A stretch of 64,000 bases of DNA, from positions 1-64,000 of the IMG/VR virus record IMGVR_UViG_3300044716_000122; one strand, given 5' to 3'. Below the pieces are notes generated by a model. The model had not been told where the DNA came from. It did no database searches and worked only from the letters and a program-made list of their open reading frames with translations. The position numbers were made by a program, and so were the translations under genes. Of the stretch, positions 8,009-16,025 are shown piece by piece. The DNA comes from a virus. Each line of letters opens with the position of its first letter. Position 1 is the first letter of the stretch.

Positions 8009-8329
8009 ATGAATAAAAAAGAAGATTTTAGTCCTGAATTAACCCAAGTACTCACTCATATGTGTAATATGATTGAAGTAAACTACGATGACGTAGATTT
8101 TAATTCCCCTACGTGGTATTGGGACCATACCTGGACAATGGCTAAGGAAGAAGAATTTATAGATTGGCTAGCTAAACTACTTTATGACAACACTAAAGTA
8201 AGAAAAGCAATCTTAAGTTACCCTGCTAAAGATAAAAAGCGTTGTCAAGCAGGAGCAAGATTCTTTGCTTCTATGTACGGATGGAAAATAATAACAGAAG
8301 ATTTAGATAAATTACTAGAGACAAAATAA
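8009..8329 (+). CDS. Conserved small phage protein, 106 aa
   Basis: The 106-aa protein contains a tryptophan-rich centre (PTWYWDHTWTMAKEEEFIDW, then LAKLLYDNTKV) and a C-terminal segment ending in FFASMYGWKII. Similar short proteins with a HTWT...EEEF...YGWK signature occur next to replication genes of other phages, but I know of no function. It is translated between the helicase and the Sak4-like ATPase and is probably part of the replication operon. Confidence 0.65.
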   Translation: MNKKEDFSPELTQVLTHMCNMIEVNYDDVDFNSPTWYWDHTWTMAKEEEFIDWLAKLLYDNTKVRKAILSYPAKDKKRCQAGARFFASMYGWKIITEDLDKLLETK

Positions 8330-8347
8330 ACAAAACAAACTAACTAT

Positions 8348-9046
8348 ATGTCAAGCAAACTAATCGCTATCGTAGGTCCTTCAGGTACTGGTAAATCCAC
8401 AGCTGTAAGGACTTTAGACCCAAAAGAAACATTTATTATTAATGTAGCAAGGAAAGAATTGCCTTTCAAAGGAGCAGAAAAGCTTTACAATCTTGAATCT
8501 AAGAATTACATGGAGGTAGATGATATTAATCAAATCACCGCATTGTTACAACAGATCAGCGAGAAAGCTCCTCACATCAAAAACATCATCATGGATGATG
8601 CTATCTACTCTATGTCTTTTCTTATGATGAGAAAAGCCAATGAGATTGGTTTTGGTAAATTTGTTACTCTTGCAAAAGATGTAACCAATATGCTTACTAG
8701 TGCCCGTAAACTTCGTAATGACCTTAAAGTATTCTACATCACTCACTCAGAGAACATTGAAGATGATGGACATATCGTAGGTCAGAAGATTAAAACAATC
8801 GGTAAAGCACTAGACAACCAAATCGTACTAGAAGGATTGTTTACTATCTGTCTTTATACTCACGTAGGTGAAGATAAAGAAGAGAAAGCAACTTATCAGT
8901 TTGTAACTAATCGTTTTAGAAACTACCCTGCTAAAAGTCCTATGGATATGTTTGCAGAAACTCTTATCCCTAACGACTTACAAGTAGTATGTGATACAAT
9001 AGATCGTTATTATGCAGAAGAAACACCAGTAAAAGATAAAAAATAA
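8348..9046 (+). CDS. Sak4-like AAA_24 recombination ATPase
   Basis: This P-loop ATPase has Walker A IVGPSGTGKSTA (residues 8-19), Walker B-like NIIMDDA at about residues 79-85, a VFYITHSE sensor block and a late YPAKSPMDMF segment, all typical of the phage AAA_24/Sak4 family. Sak4 proteins are small RecA-like ATPases of about 220-240 aa that anneal single-stranded DNA with an SSB partner; at 232 aa the length fits. The SSB candidate follows immediately, which supports the assignment. An alternative is a generic phage nucleoside-triphosphate-binding protein. Confidence 0.7.
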   Translation: MSSKLIAIVGPSGTGKSTAVRTLDPKETFIINVARKELPFKGAEKLYNLESKNYMEVDDINQITALLQQISEKAPHIKNIIMDDAIYSMSFLMMRKANEIGFGKFVTLAKDVTNMLTSARKLRNDLKVFYITHSENIEDDGHIVGQKIKTIGKALDNQIVLEGLFTICLYTHVGEDKEEKATYQFVTNRFRNYPAKSPMDMFAETLIPNDLQVVCDTIDRYYAEETPVKDKK

Positions 9047-9065
9047 AACAAAACAAAACAAAATT

Positions 9066-9908
9066 ATGAAATTCGATCAATTAGAAACCAGAGAGCCTGG
9101 AGCAGGCAAAAAATTGTACACAGGATTTGCTCCTGTTCAAGTTGTAAGTGTTAATCCTACAGCTAAAGAACTTGCAAAAATCCTAGGTATTGAAGAAGAC
9201 AAGGTTAAAGAGCCTACCTATGAGTCAGAGAATGGAATGCGTCTTGACTTCTGGTATGTAAATCATCCAGACTTTAAAACAGATTTGCGTGGTAAGTTTA
9301 CTTTATGGGTAAACAATGACACTCGTATGTCTCAAGCAGGTAAGAAACAATTCATTGACAACTTTACTAAAACTACATGGGCTGAGAACCTTGCTACTCT
9401 AAGTGAGTATCAAGCATCTATTGACCCTTCTCGTAGATTAGATATGAAGAGTGTACGTGAAGCTAAGGGCGGAGAAGAAACAGTTTATTCTTTGCTTAAA
9501 GCTTATGGTAACATCTCTCCAAAAGAAAAACCATTTGTTCTTGACAACTGGGCTTCTATTGCTAAAGGTAAAGGCAATGAGTTAGTAGACTTCTTTGCTC
9601 ACTTTAACAAAGCCAACATGGGTGTTAAGGTTCTTTTGGGAATCAAAGATGAAAAATATCAAGACGTATGCACTAAGGTATTTGTTAACGTACAAGGTAA
9701 AATTACTGAGTATGTATCTAAGCAAATCACAGGTGAGTATGGCTTTAAGAGTTTCTACGGAAGTTATACTTTCAAAGAATACACTGAAAATGATGCTCCT
9801 GAAGCAAACGAAACTGAGACTCCTTTTAAATCAGAATCTATGATGAGTTGGGATACCAGTGAAGTAGCAACAAGTCCTGTTAGCACAGATATTAACGATA
9901 TCTTCTAA
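9066..9908 (+). CDS. Probable single-stranded DNA-binding protein
   Basis: The 280-aa protein ends in an acidic, low-complexity tail (from about residue 235) that closes with DINDIF. That C-terminal tip is like that of bacterial SSB (D-D-x-P-F) and T7 gp2.5, which docks replication partners. The folded part is a mixed strand/helix region with many aromatic and basic residues; no clear OB-fold signature can be read by eye. It is the last gene before a strong terminator and lies directly after the Sak4-like ATPase. Identification rests on the tail, size and context. Confidence 0.65.
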   Translation: MKFDQLETREPGAGKKLYTGFAPVQVVSVNPTAKELAKILGIEEDKVKEPTYESENGMRLDFWYVNHPDFKTDLRGKFTLWVNNDTRMSQAGKKQFIDNFTKTTWAENLATLSEYQASIDPSRRLDMKSVREAKGGEETVYSLLKAYGNISPKEKPFVLDNWASIAKGKGNELVDFFAHFNKANMGVKVLLGIKDEKYQDVCTKVFVNVQGKITEYVSKQITGEYGFKSFYGSYTFKEYTENDAPEANETETPFKSESMMSWDTSEVATSPVSTDINDIF

Positions 9909-9937
9909 AATTAAAAGTAATCTATTCTCTTTTTTAG

Positions 9938-9969
9938 AAAAGGGGTTACTTTTGTGACCCCTTTTTTAT
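9938..9969 (+). terminator. Strong rho-independent terminator after SSB
   Basis: The stem AAAAGGGGTTAC/GTGACCCCTTTT (one mismatch) with a short T-rich loop is followed by TTTT. It ends the helicase-to-SSB operon just ahead of the primase gene. Confidence 0.85.
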
Positions 9970-9994
9970 TGAAGAAGGGTTAAAAACAACACTT

Positions 9995-10984
9995 ATGGAT
10001 CTCTCAAGCATCGAAATACGACCTAATGTAAAGACTTTATACGCTTTACTAGGACAAGAAAACCTAATGTCTTTTTACTTCGGTGAGAAAATAGACTTGA
10101 GAAAGAAATATAAGAATCCATTCAGATCTGACAAGCATGCTACCTGTTTCTTTAGGTGGAGTCAAGGAGGTAATCTGTATTTTGTAGATTATGCTACGGA
10201 GAAAGTGCACTACAATGCAATTGACATAGCTCAAATGCGTACTGCCTACGAGTATCCAGACATTCTATATAAAATAGAATCAGATTTCCAACTTAAGAAC
10301 TTTAGTTTAGAAGACAGACTTAGATTAGAGATGGAAGTATCCACTCTCAAAAGTCCTAAGCCAGCAGAGATAAAGCCTGCATCTATTAAAGTTACTGTTA
10401 CAAAATTTACACAAAAAGACTTAGAGTACTGGCTTCAATTCGGAGTAACAGAAAAAATACTTAAGTTCTATGATGTAAGAAAAGTAGACAAAGCATGGAT
10501 AGCAGATAACATCTGGTACATTAGTAATACGTTTGACCCCTGTTATCGGTATAAGGAAAAAGATAAGTTTAAACTATATCGTCCCTATGCAGAGAAGAAA
10601 GTTAAATTTAGAACAAACTTCTTTGGAGGTATGCTTGAGGGTTACACCCAGCTACCACACAAGGGAACTATTCTAATCATTACTAAAGGCACTAAAGATG
10701 TTATGACCTTACACTCTATTGGAGTGAATGCTGTTGCTGTTAGAAGCGAAACTACACCTATATCAGAAAATGCTTATGAGTTACTTAAAGCAAGATTTGA
10801 CACTATGTATGTATGGTTTGACGCTGATAGAGCAGGAGAAGAAGGTGCTAAGAAGATTTCAGAGACGTATGGAATTCCTGTACTATACCACCACGGAAGT
10901 TTAGGAAAAGACATAAGTGATATTTACAAAAACCACGGAAGAGAAAAATTAATAAAGATATGCCAAGAATTAAGGATATTATAA
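9995..10984 (+). CDS. DnaG-type (TOPRIM) DNA primase
   Basis: The N-terminal region NPFRSDKHATCFFRW, then NLYFVDYA (about residues 43-70), corresponds to the CHC2-type primase zinc domain but lacks the cysteines. The TOPRIM domain follows: LIITKGTKDVMTL at about residue 227, then AVRSE, and MYVWFDADRAGEEGAKK at about 272-288 with the D-x-D metal pair. In the first motif the usual glutamate (EGYxD) is lysine, a variant I recall from other Bacteroidota phage primases. It would make RNA primers for the family A polymerase. The DnaA-like gene overlaps its 3' end by 25 bases. Confidence 0.75.
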   Translation: MDLSSIEIRPNVKTLYALLGQENLMSFYFGEKIDLRKKYKNPFRSDKHATCFFRWSQGGNLYFVDYATEKVHYNAIDIAQMRTAYEYPDILYKIESDFQLKNFSLEDRLRLEMEVSTLKSPKPAEIKPASIKVTVTKFTQKDLEYWLQFGVTEKILKFYDVRKVDKAWIADNIWYISNTFDPCYRYKEKDKFKLYRPYAEKKVKFRTNFFGGMLEGYTQLPHKGTILIITKGTKDVMTLHSIGVNAVAVRSETTPISENAYELLKARFDTMYVWFDADRAGEEGAKKISETYGIPVLYHHGSLGKDISDIYKNHGREKLIKICQELRIL

Positions 10985-11574
10985 ACGAAGCTTTAGAAAT
11001 TGCTTTTGACAAGTTAGAAGTAGAAGCACTAGTACGATATAATATTATGTTATTAGTTTTAAAGAAAACTAAAAACAAACAGTATTATAGTAAAGTAATA
11101 AATGACATTAATCCAGAAGAGCTAAGATTAAAACGCAAGTTGGCAATGATAAAAGCACATGAACTTAAAGTAAATTTAGATAAGTTTTCAGAGTTTGAGT
11201 TGGGAGTAATGCATATTGTTTGTGATATAAACAGAATGACTGTAAAGGATTTTACAATAAATAGTCGTAAACGTGAGCTAACAGAAGCAAGATTTCATTT
11301 TGCAGCTGTACTTTTAATACACTTTAACTACACTTACAAGAAGGTAGGTACTTTGTTAGGAAGAGATCACTCTACGATTATACATTCTATGAAACAACAT
11401 TTAAACTTTTCTAATTCTATTAAAAGTTACAAAACAAGATACAATCAAGTTATAAACATGATGGAAGAAACCTACCCAGGACTTATGAGTACTACTCTTA
11501 ATCCTAATATTATTGTTAGAAGAACTCAACTTAAAAGAAGTAAGCTAGTGAATAAAGATGCAAAAACTGATTGA
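10960..11574 (+). CDS. Protein with DnaA domain IV-like DNA-binding domain
   Basis: Residues about 105-150 match the C-terminal helix-turn-helix of DnaA: a helix ending in FAAVLLIHFNY, then YKKVGTLLGRDHSTIIHSM, which carries the diagnostic GRDHST signature (residues 134-139) that reads DnaA boxes in the major groove. The AAA+ ATPase part of DnaA is absent; the first 100 residues are basic and helical. Such a protein could mark the phage origin, recruit the helicase, or occupy host DnaA boxes. Gene overlaps with primase upstream and uracil-DNA glycosylase downstream indicate one operon. Confidence 0.8.
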   Translation: MPRIKDIINEALEIAFDKLEVEALVRYNIMLLVLKKTKNKQYYSKVINDINPEELRLKRKLAMIKAHELKVNLDKFSEFELGVMHIVCDINRMTVKDFTINSRKRELTEARFHFAAVLLIHFNYTYKKVGTLLGRDHSTIIHSMKQHLNFSNSIKSYKTRYNQVINMMEETYPGLMSTTLNPNIIVRRTQLKRSKLVNKDAKTD

Positions 11575-12259
11575 TATTCCAGACGATTGGTATCATCACT
11601 TAAAAGACACAATAGAAAGTCCGTACTTTAAAGCCCTTGGAGGTTTCGTAGCTAATGAGAGAAAGACTAAAACTATCTTTCCTTATAAAGACGAAGTCTT
11701 CAAGGCTTTTAATTTAACACCTTTTCAGAAAGTAAGGGTTGTTATTTTAGGAATGGATCCTTATCCAGGCAGAAATGTAGGGGAACCTATTGCTCATGGA
11801 TTGGCTTTCTCTCCTAGAAAAAAGACTTACATTACTCCGTCTTTAAGAATGATGTATAACCGTATTAAAACAGACATTTATCCAGACGATCTAAGCTTCC
11901 CTACTGATATGAATATAGAATCATGGGCTAAGCAAGGAGTTCTTATGCTAAATGCTGCTTTGACTATCGAAGAAGGTAAGTCAGGTTCTCACCTAGAGCC
12001 TTGGAAACAGTTCACAGAAGCTGTATTCAAAACACTAAACGAGAGTACTACAGGACTTATATTCTGTTTTTGGGGAAAAGACGCTTTAAAGTTTGCTCCC
12101 CTTATCAACGATGATGTACACCACGTACTAGTAGCATCACATCCTGTTTCTGCCGTATACAAAGGTGGAGTTTGGGAATGTGATCACTTTAAAAGAATTA
12201 ACCAAATACTAATGGCCAGTAATCCAGACGATATAGACTGGCTAGAAAACTTAAAATAA
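11558..12259 (+). CDS. ung: Uracil-DNA glycosylase (family 1-like)
   Basis: UDG removes uracil from DNA to start base-excision repair. Motifs of family 1 appear in order: VVILGMDPYPGR (catalytic Asp67; the usual GQDPYH), AHGLAFSP (uracil pocket), GVLMLNAALTIEEG, FCFWGKDA and ASHPVSAVYKGG in place of HPSPLS. At 233 aa the length matches bacterial Ung. Glutamine and histidine of the first motif are changed to Met and Pro, and the HPSPLS loop is altered, so activity or specificity may differ. The start overlaps the DnaA-like gene by 17 bases. Confidence 0.85.
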   Translation: MQKLIDIPDDWYHHLKDTIESPYFKALGGFVANERKTKTIFPYKDEVFKAFNLTPFQKVRVVILGMDPYPGRNVGEPIAHGLAFSPRKKTYITPSLRMMYNRIKTDIYPDDLSFPTDMNIESWAKQGVLMLNAALTIEEGKSGSHLEPWKQFTEAVFKTLNESTTGLIFCFWGKDALKFAPLINDDVHHVLVASHPVSAVYKGGVWECDHFKRINQILMASNPDDIDWLENLK

Positions 12260-12268
12260 AACAAAGAA

Positions 12269-12466
12269 ATGAATTGGCAAGACTATGAGTCCTTAGGACA
12301 TTTAGAATTAAAAGGAAAATTAGTAGAATATCTATCTAATAGAACTAAAATAATAAAAGAAATGGAGCAAAGCAGTGAGTATGAGTACTGTGAGATCCAA
12401 GGAAGAATTAAAGAATTAGACGAATTAATAGACTTTATCGAAAACATTAAAAAAATAAAACCATGA
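12269..12466 (+). CDS. Small coiled-coil protein, 65 aa
   Basis: This very short charged protein is predicted as one or two amphipathic helices (LKGKLVEYLSNRTKIIKEM, then RIKELDELIDFIENIKKI), consistent with a coiled coil. It ends by overlapping the ATG of the DUF932 gene (12463). No family is recognised. Confidence 0.55.
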   Translation: MNWQDYESLGHLELKGKLVEYLSNRTKIIKEMEQSSEYEYCEIQGRIKELDELIDFIENIKKIKP

Positions 12467-13311
12467 ATAAACAACAATTGCTAGAATCATCTAGAACAAA
12501 TTGGACTGTAGCAAAGAAACCTTTGTTTGGTCCTGATGGAGAAATTACTCCTGCTTACGGAGTATTCCGTGAAGACAACAATAATTGTCTTGGTGTAGTA
12601 GGATCTAAGTATGTTCCTACTCAGAATGCAGAAATCCTTGACATGCTTTTAGAAGCTGCTGTCCGAGTTAACATTAACGGAGAAAGAGGTGGATTTTTAG
12701 GTAACGGACAAAAAGTCTACTACCAGTTTCCTTTAACAGATGTACAGATTGGAGGATCTTTTAACAAGAGATTCCTTACAGCTCTCACATCACATGATGG
12801 TAGCGCTCCTATGGGCTTTGGTGCAACTAACGTAACTGTTGTATGCTCTAATACCTTTTATATGGCTCTTAGAGACTCTAAGCGTGTAAGACATACTAAG
12901 AACTCTCATGAGCGTTTAAGTGGTATTATCTCTCAGTTACAAAGTTCTCTTACTCAAGAGGAACAGTTCATCGAGAAATTGATGGAATTAAGCAAAATCT
13001 ATATCCCCGAAACAGTTACAGATGAATTTATCATTAACATTATCGGAGGAGATGGAGAAGCATCTAGAGGTAAGAATCGTATTAACGACTTTAGAACAGC
13101 TTTGACTACTGAGTATGAAACACACGAGAACACAGCTTACGCTTTGTTTAACGCTACTACTCGCTTTACCAACTATATGATGGGACACAAGAGTATCGAA
13201 GCTAAGCGTGAGTCTCTAATTCACGGAACTGCTTACACAATTAACAACAGAGGTTTAGAATTAATTTCTGAAACTTACACTCCTTTATATACACCTGAGT
13301 TAGCTTTGTAA
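12463..13311 (+). CDS. DUF932-family protein
   Basis: The N-terminal block reads AYGVFREDNNNCLGVVGSKY, then VPTQNAEILDML. This is the hallmark of DUF932 phage/plasmid proteins: a copy of the endogenous R-x-D-x-x-x-x-L-G-V-V-x-x-x-Y-x-P-x-Q-N pattern. The 282-aa length fits. DUF932 proteins are frequent on plasmids and phages, often near recombination genes, and their biochemical role is not established. The gene is the last in the unit and is followed by a terminator. Confidence 0.8.
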   Translation: MNKQQLLESSRTNWTVAKKPLFGPDGEITPAYGVFREDNNNCLGVVGSKYVPTQNAEILDMLLEAAVRVNINGERGGFLGNGQKVYYQFPLTDVQIGGSFNKRFLTALTSHDGSAPMGFGATNVTVVCSNTFYMALRDSKRVRHTKNSHERLSGIISQLQSSLTQEEQFIEKLMELSKIYIPETVTDEFIINIIGGDGEASRGKNRINDFRTALTTEYETHENTAYALFNATTRFTNYMMGHKSIEAKRESLIHGTAYTINNRGLELISETYTPLYTPELAL

Positions 13312-13337
13312 TTGTCTCTTGCATGCCAAAAAGATTA

Positions 13338-13364
13338 GGGGGTCACAAGATCCCCTTTTCTTTT
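13338..13364 (+). terminator. Rho-independent terminator after DUF932 gene
   Basis: The stem GGGGGTC/GATCCCC (one G-T pair) with loop ACAA is followed by TTTTCTTTT. It sits 27 bases after the DUF932 stop and immediately upstream of the TATATTTG box of the next unit. Confidence 0.8.
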
Positions 13365-13366
13365 AT

Positions 13367-13374
13367 TATATTTG
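13367..13374 (+). promoter_or_regulatory. Bacteroidota-type -7 box TATATTTG, near-leaderless start
   Basis: TATATTTG matches the TAnnTTTG -7 element of the Bacteroidota primary sigma factor and is followed six bases later by the ATG at 13381. A transcript would begin at or next to the start codon. No TTG -33 element is present at the expected distance. It lies directly after a terminator, as expected for a new unit carrying ninG and polA. Confidence 0.55.
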
Positions 13375-13380
13375 TATAAT

Positions 13381-14028
13381 ATGTTAAAGAGAACAGCAAC
13401 AAAAAAGATTCCTGTCAAAGGAGTCCCTGAACTTAAGGAAATTCAAAAGCCTTGTTCAGACTGTGGGAAGATTAAAGCTATAGCCAACAAAACAAAGAGG
13501 TTATGTGCTACGTGTGTAATGAAGGAGAAGAAAGAAAAGCAGAAAGTCCGTAAAGAAATCAAACGTAAGTTAGAGAAAGAAACTATCAGTCAAAGTAAAC
13601 TAGACCAGATAACTTCTTGGTTAGTTAGAGGAGCACATATTAACAAATGCCATGCTTGTGAGATTACACTAGACCCTAAGGGCTTACAGTGTGCTCACTT
13701 TGTAGGTAGAACTAAAGTTGCTACTCGCTATCACCTAAATAATCTATTACCCGCTTGTCCTAGATGTAATCTATATACTCCTCACCACGTGTGGAACTTA
13801 GGTAAGTCTTTAAACAGGATATGGGGAACTGATACTACGGAAGACATGCTACAGCTTTCTAACAAAATATTAAAATTAAGTAACTACGATAGAAAACTTA
13901 TCTATGACGTTTATAGAACCTGCCTTACAGAAATTGAAGAAGGAAACTATAGCCAAGATCAGAAGTATCAGAAGTTACACCAAGCATTGAAGGATTATAA
14001 CAAGATAGTGGAACCCTTATTAAAATGA
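13381..14028 (+). CDS. ninG: NinG/Rap-like Holliday-junction nuclease candidate
   Basis: NinG (lambda Rap) is a structure-selective nuclease used in phage recombination. The protein has an N-terminal zinc knuckle (PCSDCGK...LCATCV), a Lys/Glu-rich helix, then the HNH-like core: KCHACEI, LQCAHFVGRTK, RYHLNNLLPACPRCNLYTPH. The C...C, H-F and C-x-x-C-N residues match the NinG pattern. ATG 13381 is preferred over a TTG nine bases upstream because it follows the -7 box. The stop overlaps the polA start as ATGA (14025-14028), so nuclease and polymerase are coupled. Confidence 0.75.
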   Translation: MLKRTATKKIPVKGVPELKEIQKPCSDCGKIKAIANKTKRLCATCVMKEKKEKQKVRKEIKRKLEKETISQSKLDQITSWLVRGAHINKCHACEITLDPKGLQCAHFVGRTKVATRYHLNNLLPACPRCNLYTPHHVWNLGKSLNRIWGTDTTEDMLQLSNKILKLSNYDRKLIYDVYRTCLTEIEEGNYSQDQKYQKLHQALKDYNKIVEPLLK

Positions 14029-15995
14029 TTTATCTAGTAACAAAACAAAACATTTCCCTACCTGATATAACTCTCTGCACAGTACAAGAATCATTAAACT
14101 ACCTTAAAGACCTAGAGTGGGTTGCTATAGATACAGAGACTTCTGGATTTGATGCATATACCTGTAAGCTATACACACTTCAGCTAGGTGACAATGACAA
14201 TCAGTTTGTAGTTGACTTGACTACGATTGATATTAATGACTACAAGCAGCTCTTAGAGACTAAAGGAGTCATTGGTCATAACTTAAAGTTTGATTTAAAG
14301 TTCTTATATCATCAGAGAATTGTACCAACCAAGGTATACGATACCTTTTTAGGCGAAAAAACGTCAAGACTAGGTATAGAAAGTCATAGGTGTTCCTTAG
14401 CTGCTTGTGTAAAACTACACTGTGGAGTCATATTAGATAAGGAAGAAAGAAAGAATATTACAGGCAATCTAACAGAAGGCTTTGTAAAGTATTCTGCTTA
14501 TGACGTAAAATACCTACATGCTCTTAAAGAAGCTCAAGAAGTAATTTTATTTGCTGCAGGATCTAAAGTATCAATCGAGTTAGACAATCGCTTTGTCTTA
14601 GTTTTAGCTTACATAGAATATTGTGGTATGAAGCTAGACGTAGATAAGTGGACTAACAAGATTCACAAAGTACAGACCCAAGCAGATGCAGCTACTAGAA
14701 AATTAAATGAGTTTATCTTTACTAACGAGATGAATAAGTTTATTAACTATCAGTTAGACTTATTCTCTGGAGGAAACAAGATTAAAATTAACTGGAACTC
14801 ACCTGCTCAGGTAGTAGAGTTCTTTGAAGCTATAGGAGTAAATACTTCTGTAGTAGAGAAAGGAGTTAAGAAGCATACAATAGAAGCAAACCATCTAATT
14901 AAGTTTCAAGACAAACATCCTATTATCAAGATTTACCTTTCTTTTAAAGAAGCCCAAAAAGACATAGGCACCTATGGTTATAACTGGATTGAGCAAATTA
15001 ACCCCGCAAGCGGTAGAATACACACTCAGTTCAAACAGTTAATGAACACAGGTCGCTTATCTAGTGGAGGTAAGTCAGGAACAACCAAGAATTTTAACTT
15101 CCAAAACATTCCCTCAGATGAAGAAACACGTAGTTGTTTTGTAGCAGAAGAAGGAAACACCCTAGTAGGCTGTGACTATACAGGTCAAGAACAGATAGTA
15201 CTAGTAAATAAGTGTTTGGACGAAAATTTACTTGAGTTTTACGATAAAGATTTAGGAGACATGCATTCATTTGTAGCCTCGAAGATGTACGAAGAGTTAG
15301 ATGGATTAGATTTAAATGAGATTAAAAAGAAACACAAAGATAAAAGACAGTCAGCTAAGGTAGCAGGCTTTGCAATTAACTACGGTGGTAGTGGTATAGG
15401 TATAGCAGAACAGTTAGGATTAAGCGTAGAGCAAGGCAATAAGATTTATGCAGCCTACTTTTTTGCATTTCCTGGACTAAAAGCATACTTTGATGAAGCT
15501 AAGAAGTTCGGAGTTGATAATGGATATGTATTAATCTCTCCTGTTACAGGTAAGAGATCTTATGTAGATTATTATGACGAGTTTAATCAACTCAAGAACG
15601 AAATGGATAAAGACTTCTGGGAAAGATACAAAAAGCTTAAAAATGCAGCCACTCCTACAGCACTTGCTATGAAGGAAAAGGTTTCTAAGTTTTTTAGAAA
15701 AAGAGGTGACATAGAAAGAATGTCCTTAAACTATCCAATCCAAGGGGAATCTGCAGAGATAACCAAGCTAGCATGTGTTTACTTTTGGTCAAGATATCTA
15801 GTACCTAATGATCTTTTATTTAAAGTTAAGATTGTAAATGTCATTCATGACGAGATTCTTATAGAAACACCAGAAGCAATTGCGCAACAAGCTGCTGCAC
15901 AATTAGAAAAATCAATGGTAGATTCAGGAGCTAAGTTTTGTACGAGAGTTCCTCTTAAAGCAGATCCTTGTATATCACCTTATTGGAGTAAATAA
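14025..15995 (+). CDS. polA: Family A DNA polymerase with 3'-5' exonuclease
   Basis: This is the replicative polymerase. The exonuclease domain is intact: AIDTETSG (Asp36, Glu38), GHNLKFD (Asp90) and YSAYDVKYLH. The polymerase domain has motif A VGCDYTGQEQIV (Asp384, in place of DYSQIELR), motif B KDKRQSAKVAGFAINYGGSG and motif C VNVIHDEIL (His608, Asp609, Glu610). At 656 aa it lacks a 5'-3' exonuclease, as usual for phage PolA. crAss-like phages carry either family A or B polymerase; this one is the A type. It is translationally coupled to the NinG-like gene. Confidence 0.92.
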   Translation: MIYLVTKQNISLPDITLCTVQESLNYLKDLEWVAIDTETSGFDAYTCKLYTLQLGDNDNQFVVDLTTIDINDYKQLLETKGVIGHNLKFDLKFLYHQRIVPTKVYDTFLGEKTSRLGIESHRCSLAACVKLHCGVILDKEERKNITGNLTEGFVKYSAYDVKYLHALKEAQEVILFAAGSKVSIELDNRFVLVLAYIEYCGMKLDVDKWTNKIHKVQTQADAATRKLNEFIFTNEMNKFINYQLDLFSGGNKIKINWNSPAQVVEFFEAIGVNTSVVEKGVKKHTIEANHLIKFQDKHPIIKIYLSFKEAQKDIGTYGYNWIEQINPASGRIHTQFKQLMNTGRLSSGGKSGTTKNFNFQNIPSDEETRSCFVAEEGNTLVGCDYTGQEQIVLVNKCLDENLLEFYDKDLGDMHSFVASKMYEELDGLDLNEIKKKHKDKRQSAKVAGFAINYGGSGIGIAEQLGLSVEQGNKIYAAYFFAFPGLKAYFDEAKKFGVDNGYVLISPVTGKRSYVDYYDEFNQLKNEMDKDFWERYKKLKNAATPTALAMKEKVSKFFRKRGDIERMSLNYPIQGESAEITKLACVYFWSRYLVPNDLLFKVKIVNVIHDEILIETPEAIAQQAAAQLEKSMVDSGAKFCTRVPLKADPCISPYWSK

Positions 15996-16025
15996 AACTA
16001 AAACAAACTAAACTAAATTAAAATT

